Positions 45,274 to 54,160 of a stretch of DNA of 64,000 nucleotides are shown one piece after another. The stretch comes from Sphingosinicella sp041916975. GTDB lineage: Bacteria > Pseudomonadota > Alphaproteobacteria > Sphingomonadales > Sphingomonadaceae. A program made the translations under genes and the position numbers. The notes beneath the pieces are model-generated. The model was not told where the DNA came from, made no database searches, and saw only the letters and a program-made list of their open reading frames with translations. The stretch is from contig NZ_JAYRYK010000001.1 of the NCBI RefSeq assembly GCF_041916975.1, forward strand, positions 2,170,001 to 2,234,000. Direction: 5' to 3'. Positions within the stretch are counted from its first letter, which is position 1; every line of letters starts with the position of its first letter.

Positions 45274-45732
45274 ATGCGGGTTACGGGACTAGTCGGCGCG
45301 CTTGCCGCGCCGCTCTTGCTTGCTGCGTGCATGGGTTACGAGAATGATCGGCCGACGCCGCTTCCGGGTCCGCTGCCCGGCGGCTCGTGGCAGCAGTCCT
45401 GCCGCGATGGTCAGGTCCGCAACGGCTACCTCCGCGCGCAGTGTCTCACTGCGAACAACACGTATCGCCCCGCTGCGGCGCGCATCGGCACCTGCCGGTC
45501 CTTCGGCAACCGCAACGGCACGCTGTTTTGCGAAACGGATGGCGGCGGCAGTTATCGCTGGAGCGGCTCCTTTGAAACGAGCTGCCGTGATGCTTCGACC
45601 GGGAACAACGGAAACCTGATCGCAAGCTGCCAGAACGCAAAGGGCGTATGGCAGCGAACGATGATCACGCCGCGCCAGTGCCCATCCTACCGCGCCGGGA
45701 ACCGGAACGGGCAACTCTTCTGCGAAGGTTAG
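45274..45732 (+). CDS. CVNH (cyanovirin-N-like) lipoprotein
   Basis: 152 residues with GGGGAGAGG at the right distance before the ATG. Lipobox LLLAAC (Cys19). Two tandem repeats (SWQQSCRDGQVRNGYLRAQC and SFETSCRDASTGNNGNLIAS) match the cyanovirin-N homology pattern. CVNH domains bind high-mannose glycans in other organisms; here a surface or periplasmic sugar-binding role is inferred. It follows the diheme cytochrome gene by about 100 bp, perhaps independently transcribed. Confidence 0.75.
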   Translation: MRVTGLVGALAAPLLLAACMGYENDRPTPLPGPLPGGSWQQSCRDGQVRNGYLRAQCLTANNTYRPAAARIGTCRSFGNRNGTLFCETDGGGSYRWSGSFETSCRDASTGNNGNLIASCQNAKGVWQRTMITPRQCPSYRAGNRNGQLFCEG

Positions 45733-45771
45733 CGAGGCGCTGGACCGCGATCCCGGTCTAAACGATCCGCC

Positions 45772-46359
45772 CTAGAGCCCCATCAGGCTCAGCACTTCCT
45801 TGCGGCTGCGCTCGTCGTCACGGAACACGCCCATCATGCGGCTCGTCGTCATGGTGACGCCGGGGGTGTTGACGCCGCGCGCGGACATGCAGGCGTGCGC
45901 CGCCTCGATCACCACGGCAACGCCGCGCGGCTGCAGATGCTCCCAGATGCAGTCGGCGACCTCAGCGGTCAGCCGTTCCTGCACCTGCAGGCGCGAAGCG
46001 AAGCCTTTGAGGACGCGCGCGAGCTTCGAGATGCCGACGACGCGGTCACCCGGCAGATAGGCGATGTGCGCCTTGCCGATGATCGGCGCCATGTGATGCT
46101 CGCAGTGCGACTGGAACGCGATGTCGCGCAGCAGCACGATCTCGTCATAGCCGCCCACCTCCTCGAAGGTGCGTGAAAGGTGGAGCGCGGGGTCTTCGGC
46201 GTAGCCGCGGAAATACTCGCGGTAGGCGCGCGCCACGCGGCCTGGCGTGTCGGCGAGTCCCTCGCGCGCGGGATCGTCTCCGGCCCATTCGATAAGACGG
46301 CGGACGGCGCCGAGCACGTCTTGCGGGATGCCGTTGTCGCGGTCGTTGGATGCGGTCAT
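45772..46359 (-). CDS. folE: GTP cyclohydrolase I
   Basis: 195 residues. Opens GTP to dihydroneopterin triphosphate for folate. Zinc and catalytic residues in FQSHCEHHMAPIIGKAHIAY and the second cysteine in EAAHACMSARGV; TPGRVARAYREYF and GISKLARV are standard. Complete at both ends. Confidence 0.97.
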   Translation of the reverse strand: MTASNDRDNGIPQDVLGAVRRLIEWAGDDPAREGLADTPGRVARAYREYFRGYAEDPALHLSRTFEEVGGYDEIVLLRDIAFQSHCEHHMAPIIGKAHIAYLPGDRVVGISKLARVLKGFASRLQVQERLTAEVADCIWEHLQPRGVAVVIEAAHACMSARGVNTPGVTMTTSRMMGVFRDDERSRKEVLSLMGL

Positions 46360-46406
46360 GCCACTCCCCTAAACGCCGACGGCGGCTCGCCGCAAGCCCC
46401 GTGCCC

Positions 46407-46907
46407 TTACAGCAGGGTCAGCGCAGCAAGCAGCCGAACGTCGATCATCACGCCTGCGCGGCGCTTTTCGGCGATAAACGCCGGCAATGTTCGAAGCGGA
46501 ACGCAGTGAACCGTGATGGCCTCGCCGTCGACGCCGCCGCCGGGTCCGACACGGGCAAGTCCCGTCGCCCGCACCAGCGTGAAGTGCTCGCTCGTCATGC
46601 CGGGAGAAGAGGTGAACACGCCGAGGTCTTCGAGCGCTTCGGCGCGAAAGCCGGTTTCCTCCTCAAGCTCGCGCCGCGCCGCCGTCAGCACCTCCTCGGG
46701 GCCGTCGTCGCCGACGAGTCCGGCCGGAAGTTCGAGGCAGTGCACGCCGAGCGGTACGCGGTACTGCTCGACCAGCACGATCTCTTGAGCGTCCGTCACG
46801 GCAAGGATCACCGCCGCGCCCATGCCGCCCGGACGGCGAACATACTCCCAGTCCTCTTCGACGACGGCTTCAAGGAAGCGCCCCTTCCAGACGGTCTTGT
46901 CGGTCAC
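46407..46907 (-). CDS. NUDIX hydrolase, ADP-ribose pyrophosphatase-like
   Basis: 166 residues from a GTG at 46907 (MTDKTVWKGRFLEAVVEEDW); a TTG at 46925 would add six residues but lies in the upstream terminator. The Nudix box is GLVGDDGPEEVLTAARREL followed by EEETGF, with all catalytic acids. LPAGLVGD and SSPGMTSEHFTLVRA are typical of ADP-ribose hydrolases. 47 bp from folE. Confidence 0.88.
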   Translation of the reverse strand: MTDKTVWKGRFLEAVVEEDWEYVRRPGGMGAAVILAVTDAQEIVLVEQYRVPLGVHCLELPAGLVGDDGPEEVLTAARRELEEETGFRAEALEDLGVFTSSPGMTSEHFTLVRATGLARVGPGGGVDGEAITVHCVPLRTLPAFIAEKRRAGVMIDVRLLAALTLL

Positions 46908-46924
46908 GCGTGTTCTTTCAGGCA

Positions 46925-46956
46925 AAGAAAAAGGGCGGCGCCATGCGGTGCCGCCC
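46925..46956 (-). terminator. Intrinsic terminator of the CsgG-like gene
   Basis: GGGCGGC...GTGCCGCCC stem (46933-46956) followed, on the minus strand, by TTTTTCTTTG. Lies 20 bp after the gene's stop. Confidence 0.8.
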
Positions 46957-46976
46957 CCTTCCCGATGTTCTCAGGC

Positions 46977-47762
46977 TTACTGCGCGACCGGCGCCGCGGC
47001 GCTCGGGTCTTCCGGCAGACCGCCGAGCTGCGTCACCAGCTGCTTGTAGGCGTCGAGATAGGCGAGCGTGATCACCTGGCCGATTTCGGTGTTCGAGTAG
47101 CCGCCGCCGCCGACAGCGCCAAAGCCGCCCCACCAGCCGCCGCCGCCGCCGGCCGCCCACGACAGGTCCTTCTTGCGGAAGTAACCTTCGGTCAGGCGCT
47201 CCTGCTCGGTGGTGCGCGCGTTCACCAGCGTCAGCATGACGTTGGCTTCCTTGCTCTTCGTGGAAAGGCCGCCCGCGAGCATACCGAGCGTGCGGCTGCC
47301 GAGCAGGCCGCCCGCGATGGCGCCGATGCCGCCGCCGCCCGAATTCTCGTTCTTCGAAACGAGGTCGGGAACGATGAAATAGTCAGCCGCCTTCACCTGG
47401 CGCTTGCCGATGTTGGAGCCCTTCTGCAGCTCGCCCGAATCGGCGAGCGCGCGCTCGATGTTGCGGCTGGCGAGGCCCTTGCCGCGATCGACGAGGCCGA
47501 AGCAGCCGGATTTCATCACGAACAGCTTGATGATCGCTTCCGGGCTGCCGAGGCCGAGCTGCTGCCACCAGTTGGTGTCCGGCTCGACGATCGAAACCGT
47601 GCCCAGCCGCTTCTGACAGACCGGGATTTCCTGCATGCTCTTCGTCTGCGCCTTGCGCGCGGAGGACTGGGATTGCGCGGATGCCGCGCCTGAAGCGACG
47701 GCCATGGCGGCCACGGCAACGCCGAAGCCGAGTGTTTTCAGGATCTTCATAAACTTCCCCAT
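46977..47762 (-). CDS. CsgG/HfaB-related exported protein
   Basis: 261 residues. Signal peptide (GFGVAVAAMAVASGAASAQS). The core resembles the CsgG fold: CFGLVDRGKGLASRNIERAL, AADYFIVPDLVSKN, EANVMLTLVNARTTEQE. It lacks a lipobox, unlike CsgG itself, and has Gly-rich inserts (SGGGGIGAIAGGLLG and AAGGGGGWWGGFGAVGGGGY). No curli or holdfast partner genes are near. Possibly an outer-membrane secretion factor. Confidence 0.75.
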   Translation of the reverse strand: MGKFMKILKTLGFGVAVAAMAVASGAASAQSQSSARKAQTKSMQEIPVCQKRLGTVSIVEPDTNWWQQLGLGSPEAIIKLFVMKSGCFGLVDRGKGLASRNIERALADSGELQKGSNIGKRQVKAADYFIVPDLVSKNENSGGGGIGAIAGGLLGSRTLGMLAGGLSTKSKEANVMLTLVNARTTEQERLTEGYFRKKDLSWAAGGGGGWWGGFGAVGGGGYSNTEIGQVITLAYLDAYKQLVTQLGGLPEDPSAAAPVAQ

Positions 47763-47827
47763 GTTCAAATGTGCTGGTTGGCGAAACCCCTGTCGCCGTT
47801 TCCGGCGCCGCCCGCAGCCGAGCGTAT

Positions 47828-47855
47828 ATTGCCGGAGTTGGGCGATCCCGGCAAT
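47828..47855 (-). terminator. Hairpin after acs
   Basis: ATTGCCGG pairs with CCGGCAAT across a 12-base loop, 41 bp past the acs stop. No U tract follows. Confidence 0.3.
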
Positions 47856-47895
47856 CGTTCCCGCATAGCGTGAGGACGTTATGATTCGGTTGCGT

Positions 47896-49845
47896 TTACC
47901 GGTTCTTGCGTCCGGCGATCAGGCTGTCGACCACCGAGGGGTCGGCGAGCGTCGTCGTGTCGCCAAGCGATCCGAAATCGTTCTCGGCGATCTTGCGCAG
48001 GATACGCCGCATGATCTTGCCGGAACGTGTCTTGGGCAGTGCCGGGGTGAAATGGATCTGGTCGGGCGTCGCGATCGGCCCGATCTCGCGGCGCACTTCC
48101 GCCTTCAGCTCGGCTTCGAGCGCGGCGTCGCCCTCCACCCCCGCAATCGGCGTCACGTAGCAATAGATGCCCTGGCCCTTGATGTCATGCGGATAGCCGA
48201 CGACCGCAGCCTCCGCGACCTTCGGGTGGCCGACGAGTGCCGATTCCACCTCCGCGGTGCCGAGCCGGTGGCCTGAAACGTTGAGCACGTCGTCGACGCG
48301 GCCGGTGATCCACCAATAGCCGTCCTCGTCGTGCCGCGAACCGTCGCCGGTGAAGTAGAGGCCCTTGTAGGTGGAGAAATACGTCTCGGCGAAGCGCTGG
48401 TGATCGCCGTAGAGCGTGCGCGCCTGCCCCGGCCACGAGCTCTTGAGCACGAGGTTGCCCGAGGCCGGGCCTTCGATGAACTTGCCGTCGGCGTCCACGA
48501 GCGCAGGCTCGATGCCGAAGAACGGCATCGTCGCGCTGCCCGGCTTGGTGGGGATCGCGCCCGGCAGCGGCGAGATCAGGATGCCGCCGGTCTCCGTCTG
48601 CCACCACGTGTCGACGATCGGCAGCCGCTCCTTGCCGGCGACACGGTGATACCAGAGCCAGGCTTCCGGGTTGATCGGTTCGCCCACGGTGCCCAGCAGG
48701 CGGAGCGAGGAGAGGTCGTGTTTCAGCACGGGTGCGTCGCCCTCGCGCATCAGCGCGCGGAGCGCGGTCGGCGCGGTGTAGAAGGTGGCGGGCCGATGCT
48801 TTTCGATCACCGCCCAGAAGCGGTCGACCGCAGGGTAGTTGGGCACGCCCTCGAACATCAATGTCGAAGCGCCGTTCGAAAGCGGGCCGTAGACGATGTA
48901 GCTGTGCCCCGTCACCCAGCCCACGTCCGCTGTGCACCAGTGGAGTGCGCCCTCGTCGCGCCAGTCGAACACGTATTTGAAGGTCAGCGTCGTCCACACG
49001 AGATAACCGCCCGTGGTGTGCAGCACGCCCTTCGGTTTTCCGGTGGAGCCGGAGGTATAGAGGATGAACAGCGGGTCTTCGGCGTTCATCGGCTCGGCCG
49101 GGCAATCGGCGGAGACGGTCTCGCGGCGCTCGTGCCACCAGCTGTCGCGTTCGTGCGTCATCGGCACGTCGGTTCCGGTGTGGCGCACCACGAGCACGCC
49201 CTTCACCTCGTGCCAGGCATGGCAGATCGCGTCGTCGATGGTCTGTTTCAGCGGAATCGTCTTGCCGCCGCGGCGGCCTTCGTCGGCGGTGATGATGAAG
49301 TCGCTCTTCGCGTCGTCGATGCGTCCCGCCACCGCTTCGGCTGAAAAGCCCGCGAAGACGACGCTGTGCACCGCGCCGATCCGCGCGCACGCCAGCATGG
49401 CGACGGCGGCTTCGGGGATCATCGGCAGATAGATCGTCACGCGGTCGCCCTTTTGGACGCCCATTGCCTTCAGCACGTTCGCGAACCGACACACCTCCGC
49501 ATGAAGCTCGGCATAGGTGAGCGTGATCGACGCAGCGTCTGGGTCGTCTGCCTCCCAGACGATCGCCGGCTGGTCAGCACGCGCCGGCAGGTGCCGGTCG
49601 ACACAGTTGAAGCAGGCGTTCAGCACGCCGTCCTCGAACCATTTGATATCAACCGGCGCGTAAGACCAGTTGCCCATCACGCCCGGCGTCTTGATCCAGT
49701 CGACGATCCCGATCTGCTCGCGCCAGAAACCATCGGGGTCCTCCAGCGACCGCCGGTACATCGCCTCGTAGGTTTCAGTGTCGCAGATCGTCCGCGCGGC
49801 GGTATGCGCGGGCACGGGATACGTCGCGGTCGCGGCGTCGCTCAT
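47896..49845 (-). CDS. acs: Acetate--CoA ligase
   Basis: 649 residues, the normal length. Activates acetate to acetyl-CoA through an acetyl-AMP. AMP-binding motif YTSGSTGKPKGVLHTTGGY, DTWWQTETGGI, and the C-terminal catalytic lysine in TRSGKIMRRILRKIA, the usual site of acetylation control. EDPDGFWREQ at the N-terminus is typical. Single-gene transcript flanked by hairpins. Confidence 0.97.
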   Translation of the reverse strand: MSDAATATYPVPAHTAARTICDTETYEAMYRRSLEDPDGFWREQIGIVDWIKTPGVMGNWSYAPVDIKWFEDGVLNACFNCVDRHLPARADQPAIVWEADDPDAASITLTYAELHAEVCRFANVLKAMGVQKGDRVTIYLPMIPEAAVAMLACARIGAVHSVVFAGFSAEAVAGRIDDAKSDFIITADEGRRGGKTIPLKQTIDDAICHAWHEVKGVLVVRHTGTDVPMTHERDSWWHERRETVSADCPAEPMNAEDPLFILYTSGSTGKPKGVLHTTGGYLVWTTLTFKYVFDWRDEGALHWCTADVGWVTGHSYIVYGPLSNGASTLMFEGVPNYPAVDRFWAVIEKHRPATFYTAPTALRALMREGDAPVLKHDLSSLRLLGTVGEPINPEAWLWYHRVAGKERLPIVDTWWQTETGGILISPLPGAIPTKPGSATMPFFGIEPALVDADGKFIEGPASGNLVLKSSWPGQARTLYGDHQRFAETYFSTYKGLYFTGDGSRHDEDGYWWITGRVDDVLNVSGHRLGTAEVESALVGHPKVAEAAVVGYPHDIKGQGIYCYVTPIAGVEGDAALEAELKAEVRREIGPIATPDQIHFTPALPKTRSGKIMRRILRKIAENDFGSLGDTTTLADPSVVDSLIAGRKNR

Positions 49846-49886
49846 CGGTCAAACTCTCCCAAGGACTTCGCGGCACGTTGGCCGCA

Positions 49887-50249
49887 CTACCACAAATACG
49901 TGTTCGGATCGGGCATCGGCTCGTGGCGCTGCGCCTTCGCGATCGAAACGATGGCGCGCACGACGAGCCAGATCGAGATCAGCGGAAACAGGACCGCGAG
50001 CAGGCCGAATGACAGAAGCGTCAGCACGGCGAGCCCGATCACCGCGACGACAGTGATCCAGAAACCGCGGATATGATAAGCGTAGTGGCTCTCCTCCCAC
50101 GGCGCGTTCTCCGCCGCTCCCCGCCATGCGTATGCGAGGATCGCGCCGATGAGAGTCGGCAGACCGGAGACCGCGCCGACGAGGATCAGCAGCGCCACGA
50201 TGGTCGGCCGATTGAGATCGAAACCTTGTGCTTCCGGTCTGCTCGCCAT
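49887..50249 (-). CDS. DUF4870-like small membrane protein
   Basis: 120 residues from MASRPEAQGFDLNRPTIVAL at 50249. Three hydrophobic segments (VALLILVGAVSGLPTLIGAI; GFWITVVAVIGLAVL; LLAVLFPLISIWLVVRAIV). The pattern W.ESHYAYHIRGFW and the PNTYLW end fit the DUF4870 group. No known function. Its start overlaps an in-frame ATG of the divergent MFS gene, so at most one of those two ATGs is real. Confidence 0.78.
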   Translation of the reverse strand: MASRPEAQGFDLNRPTIVALLILVGAVSGLPTLIGAILAYAWRGAAENAPWEESHYAYHIRGFWITVVAVIGLAVLTLLSFGLLAVLFPLISIWLVVRAIVSIAKAQRHEPMPDPNTYLW

Positions 50250-50352
50250 GGTCCAGACTCCACTGTTTTCAGGCGGCAATTCTGGCGCGCGGCGGCGCAT
50301 TCCGCAAGGATGGGCTTTCGCAGGCCTGCACGTCGCGCTAGCGTCCGTGGCC

Positions 50353-51627
50353 GTGGGCATCCCTCTTCTCGCCGCGCGCCGGTTCGGGCCGCTGTTCGCC
50401 ACCCAGTTCCTGGGGGCGTTCAACGACAATTTCTACAAGACGGCGATGCTGTTCCTCATCACCTATACGCTGCTCGCTGGGGATACGGCGGCCTCGGCGC
50501 AGATCGTCACGGTGGCGGCGGGCGTGTTCATCCTGCCGTTCGTGCTGTTTTCCGCGCTCGCCGGGCAGATCGCCGACAGCGTCGACAAGGCCCGGCTCGT
50601 CCGCATCATCAAGGCGGCCGAAATCGCCATCATGGTCGTCGGCGCGGCGGCGCTGACACTGGGCTCGGTGCCGCTGATGATGCTGGTGCTGTTTTCGATG
50701 GGCCTGCACTCCACCTTCTTCGGGCCGATCAAATACGCGATCCTCCCCCAGCACCTCGCGCCACGGGAACTGCTCACGGGAACCGGCCTCGTCGAGGCGG
50801 GCACGTTCATCGCCATCCTTACCGGGCAAGTCGCCGGGGGCCTCCTCGCGCCGCAAGTTTCGGCGTGGGCGATCGTTGCGGTCGCCGTGCTCGGCTATGC
50901 GAGCGGTCGGCAGGTGCCCCCAGCGCCGGCGCCCGGCCGCGCACGCATCGAATGGAACATCCTTGCAAGCTCGCTCCGCATCACGCGCGAGGTGACGCGT
51001 GATCCGCAGCTCGGCCGTGCGGTGCTCGCTGTGTCTTGGTTCTGGTCGGTGGGGGCGGTGTTCACCAGCCTGTTCGTGCCGCTGGTGAAGGGCGATCTCG
51101 GCGGCGCGGAAACCGTGGCGACGCTGTTCCTCACGATCTTCTCCGTCGGTGTTGCGGCCGGCTCGCTCGTCGTCGCGCGTCTGCTGAAAGGTGCCGTCTC
51201 CGTCCGCTACGCGCCCGCGTCCGCCGTGCTGATGACCGCGTTCATCGCCGACCTCTATTTCGCGATCCGCGCGTTCGACGTTCCACACGCCGAACTCATC
51301 GGCGTTGGCGCCTTCCTTTCCGATCCCGGGAGCTGGCGCATCGTGCTCGATCTCTTCGGGCTTTCCGTTGCGGCGGGTGCATTCATCGTGCCGCTTTATG
51401 CTCTATTGCAGACCGCGAGCGACCCGTCCGCGCGGGCGCGGACCATCGCGGCGAACAACATCATCAATTCAGGCTTCATGGTCGCCGCCGCGCTCGGGTC
51501 GGGCGTGCTTCTGAAGGCCGGGCTCGACGTGCCGCAAATCCTGCTCGCGGTCGGGCTCGCGAACCTGCTGATCGTAATTCCCTGCCTCAGGATTCACCGC
51601 ATCCAGCGTACGCTCGGCACGGTCTGA
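50353..51627 (+). CDS. MFS transporter, LplT-like
   Basis: About 424 residues, 12 transmembrane helices. RRFGPLFATQFLGAFNDNFYK is the signature N-terminus of LplT-type lysophospholipid transporters, also fused to acyltransferases in Aas; no acyltransferase domain is present here. I start at GTG 50353 because the ATG at 50248 would overlap the divergent gene's start codon; GTG 50347 is also possible. HSTFFGPIKYAILPQHL and GLVEAGTFIAILTG are family blocks. Ends at a convergent terminator. Confidence 0.82.
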   Translation: MGIPLLAARRFGPLFATQFLGAFNDNFYKTAMLFLITYTLLAGDTAASAQIVTVAAGVFILPFVLFSALAGQIADSVDKARLVRIIKAAEIAIMVVGAAALTLGSVPLMMLVLFSMGLHSTFFGPIKYAILPQHLAPRELLTGTGLVEAGTFIAILTGQVAGGLLAPQVSAWAIVAVAVLGYASGRQVPPAPAPGRARIEWNILASSLRITREVTRDPQLGRAVLAVSWFWSVGAVFTSLFVPLVKGDLGGAETVATLFLTIFSVGVAAGSLVVARLLKGAVSVRYAPASAVLMTAFIADLYFAIRAFDVPHAELIGVGAFLSDPGSWRIVLDLFGLSVAAGAFIVPLYALLQTASDPSARARTIAANNIINSGFMVAAALGSGVLLKAGLDVPQILLAVGLANLLIVIPCLRIHRIQRTLGTV

Positions 51628-51649
51628 AAAGTTGCGCCGCGCAACTTTT
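51627..51649. terminator. Bidirectional palindromic terminator, MFS/argB
   Basis: AAAAGTTGCGC, one C, then GCGCAACTTTT: an exact 11-bp inverted repeat with A and T runs at the ends, between convergent genes. Confidence 0.8.
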
Positions 51650-51651
51650 GT

Positions 51652-52554
51652 CTAAGCGCGAACGAGTGTGCCCGCACCCTTGCGCGTGAAGATTTCGAGC
51701 AGCAGTGCGTGCGGTACGCGGCCATCAAGGATCACGGCGGCCTCGACGCCGCCGGTCACGGCGGAGAGGCAGGTCTCGAGCTTGGGGATCATGCCGCCCG
51801 AAATCGTGCCGTCCGCGATCAGCTCCTCAATGCGCGCAGGCGTGAGATCGGTGAGCAGCGACTTGTCCTTCGCGAGCACGCCCGGAACGTCGGTGAGCAG
51901 CATCAGCCGCGCCGCGCCCACCGCGCCCGCGATCGCACCCGCCATCGTGTCGGCGTTGATGTTGTATGTGTGGCCTTCCGCGTCCTCGGCGATCGGGGCG
52001 ATGACGGGGATCACGTCGGAGCGCGTCATCAGATCGAGGATCTTGGCGTTCACCGCGATCGGCTCTCCGACGAAGCCGAGGTCGACGACGCGTTCGATGG
52101 CGCTGTCGGGATCGCGCGCGGTGCGTGTCAGCTTGCGCGCCGTGACGAGCCGCGCATCTTTGCCGGAGATCCCGACTGCCGTGCCACCCGCGCGGCCGAT
52201 CCAGCTCACGAGATCCTTGTTGATGGCACCCGCCAGCACCATTTCCGCGACTTCTGCAGTGGCGGCGTCGGTAACGCGCAGGCCGTCCACGAACTCCGAC
52301 TTGATACCAAGCCGTCCGAGCATGTTGCCGATCTGCGGCCCGCCGCCGTGCACGACGATCGGGTTGATGCCGATCGCCTTCAGCAGCACCACGTCCTCGG
52401 CGAAGTCGATCGCGCGTTCGGGGTCGCCCATGGCATGACCGCCGTATTTCACCACGAAGGTCTGGCCGACATATTTCTGGATGAAGGGCAGCGCCTCGGT
52501 CAGCGTTTCGGCCTTGGCGAGCATGGCCGGATCGGGCGTATGGTCGGCAGACAT
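51652..52554 (-). CDS. argB: Acetylglutamate kinase
   Basis: 300 residues. Second step of arginine synthesis. FVVKYGGHAMG binds ATP, IVVHGGGPQIGNML the substrate, and VIPVIAPIAEDAEGHTYNINAD is conserved. The C-terminal DGRVPHALLLEIFTRKGAGT is typical of arginine-sensitive enzymes. No other arg genes in the window. Confidence 0.97.
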   Translation of the reverse strand: MSADHTPDPAMLAKAETLTEALPFIQKYVGQTFVVKYGGHAMGDPERAIDFAEDVVLLKAIGINPIVVHGGGPQIGNMLGRLGIKSEFVDGLRVTDAATAEVAEMVLAGAINKDLVSWIGRAGGTAVGISGKDARLVTARKLTRTARDPDSAIERVVDLGFVGEPIAVNAKILDLMTRSDVIPVIAPIAEDAEGHTYNINADTMAGAIAGAVGAARLMLLTDVPGVLAKDKSLLTDLTPARIEELIADGTISGGMIPKLETCLSAVTGGVEAAVILDGRVPHALLLEIFTRKGAGTLVRA

Positions 52555-52620
52555 TCGGCAGGACTCCTCAGGCGTGATCGTGGGTCGCTATAAAGGCTCG
52601 GCGCGAAAGGAAAAGAGAAG

Positions 52621-53046
52621 ATGACAGGGTCTGCCGCGGGGTATTCGGGAACCCCGCTCGCGCGCAAGCTCGGGGTACGTCCGGGCGAAACGGCGTGGCG
52701 AAAGGCGATGCCCGAAGCGATTGCAGAGGAGATCGCCTCATCAGGTATTGTCCAGCACGTCGTCGCGGCCCCCGAGCCGGGTCTTGCGTTTGCCCATGTT
52801 TTCGAAACGCGGCGCAGTGCGTTGGAAGCCGATCTTGAGGCTTTGCGTACTCTGCTGGCGCCAACGGGCATGGTGTGGGTTTCCTGGCCGAAGAAGGCCG
52901 CGAAGGTGGAAACCGACATCACGGAAGATGTCGTGCGCGCGGTCGCGCTTCCGCTCGGCTTCGTCGATGTGAAGGTCTGCGCCGTCGATGCCGTCTGGTC
53001 GGGTCTGAAACTGGTGGTTCGAAAGGCATTGCGAACCGCAGGGTGA
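52621..53046 (+). CDS. DUF3052 family protein
   Basis: 141 residues. GYSGTPLARKLGV at the N-terminus, VWVSWPKKAAKVETDITED in the centre, and VDVKVCAVDAVWSGLKLVVRK at the end match DUF3052 closely. AAGGAAAAGAG is a good ribosome binding site. A small cytosolic family without assigned function. Divergent from argB. Confidence 0.88.
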   Translation: MTGSAAGYSGTPLARKLGVRPGETAWRKAMPEAIAEEIASSGIVQHVVAAPEPGLAFAHVFETRRSALEADLEALRTLLAPTGMVWVSWPKKAAKVETDITEDVVRAVALPLGFVDVKVCAVDAVWSGLKLVVRKALRTAG

Positions 53047-53104
53047 TATCACGTAACATCCTGTTTTTATTGACGTCGCAAACAAAGAAGATCAGAGTTT
53101 CCTC

Positions 53105-54061
53105 ATGAGCCGCGACCACGACCATCCGCACACGGATCATGACCATGGGCATGATCACAGCCATGATCACGGCCACGGCCATTCGCACGCACCGACCGTA
53201 AGCGCCGGCAACGAGCGCCGCGTCGGCCTTGCCGCGCTGCTCACTGGCGGTTTCATGATCGCCGAGGTGGTGGGCGGCATCGTCTCCGGCTCGCTGGCGC
53301 TGCTCGCCGATGCGGGCCATATGCTCACCGATTTTGCAGCGCTTGCGCTGGCATGGTTCGCCTTCCGGCTGGCGCGTCGGCCGGCGGACTGGCGGCGCAC
53401 GTTCGGCTTCGATCGCTTTTCGGTGCTCGTCGCCTTCGTGAACGGGCTCAGCCTGTTCGTGATCGCCGCGTTCATCATCTGGGAGGCGGTGGAGCGTCTG
53501 CAGGCGCCGCCCGCCATCGCGGCGTCGACGATGCTTTGGGTCGCCGTGCTCGGCCTCGGCGTCAACATCTTCGCCTTCTGGCTGTTGTTCGGTGCCGATC
53601 GCGGCAACCTCAACGTCCGCGGTGCGCTTGCGCATGTCGCGGGAGATCTGCTCGGCTCGATCGGAACCATCGCAGCTGCGATCATCATCATGTACACGGG
53701 TTGGACTGCTGCCGATCCGCTGCTCTCGGTGTTCGTGGCGCTGATCATCCTTCGAAGCGCATGGACCGTCACGCGCGATGCAGCGCACATCCTGCTTGAA
53801 GGTGCGCCGGCGGGGCTGGAAGCCGACACCGTCGTTGCCGATCTCTCTGCGAACATCGATGGGGTGGAGAGCATCGACCATGTCCACGTCTGGTCGATCA
53901 ACGAGGCGCGCCCGATGGCGACGCTCCACGCGCGCATCCGGGCTGACGCGTCCTCAGCGCTGGTGAAGAAGGCCATTCGCGAACGGCTGCAATCGCGTTT
54001 CCATGTCGATCACGCCACCGTCGAAATCGAAGACGGCGATCACGCGCCGCTCTGTCGCTAG
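53105..54061 (+). CDS. Cation diffusion facilitator, CzcD/ZitB type
   Basis: 318 residues. The N-terminal 30 residues are His/Asp repeats (HDHPHTDHDHGHDHSHDHGH) likely to bind zinc. Six transmembrane helices follow with HxxxD (HMLTDFAALAL) and DPLLSVFVALIIL. A C-terminal cytosolic domain ends the protein (LHARIRADASSALVKKAIRE). Exports Zn and related ions against protons. Preceded by an AT-rich leader, 58 bp. Confidence 0.93.
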   Translation: MSRDHDHPHTDHDHGHDHSHDHGHGHSHAPTVSAGNERRVGLAALLTGGFMIAEVVGGIVSGSLALLADAGHMLTDFAALALAWFAFRLARRPADWRRTFGFDRFSVLVAFVNGLSLFVIAAFIIWEAVERLQAPPAIAASTMLWVAVLGLGVNIFAFWLLFGADRGNLNVRGALAHVAGDLLGSIGTIAAAIIIMYTGWTAADPLLSVFVALIILRSAWTVTRDAAHILLEGAPAGLEADTVVADLSANIDGVESIDHVHVWSINEARPMATLHARIRADASSALVKKAIRERLQSRFHVDHATVEIEDGDHAPLCR

Positions 54062-54065
54062 AGTG

Positions 54066-54103
54066 ATTTCGAGGCAGGTGGACTCACCTGCCGACTCGGA
54101 AAT
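54066..54103. repeat. Palindrome after the CDF gene
   Basis: GGCAGGTG-GACT-CACCTGCC (54073-54092) with outer ATTTC..GAG and CTC..GAAAT. Starts 5 bp after the CDF stop, which reads CTAGAG. Could act as a terminator between the convergent genes or be a mobile repeat. Confidence 0.6.
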
Positions 54104-54130
54104 AACGACAAACAAAAGATCATCTGGAGT

Positions 54131-54157
54131 CGTTCCGGTTCAATCTGAACCGGAACG
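54131..54157. repeat. Perfect 12-bp hairpin before the YhhQ stop
   Basis: CGTTCCGGTTCA, ATC, TGAACCGGAACG, a perfect stem with 3-base loop ending 3 bp before the YhhQ stop (CTAG). Probable terminator or repeat. Similar GTTCCGG hairpins are common between alphaproteobacterial genes, which I recall but cannot check here. Confidence 0.65.
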
Positions 54158-54160
54158 ATT

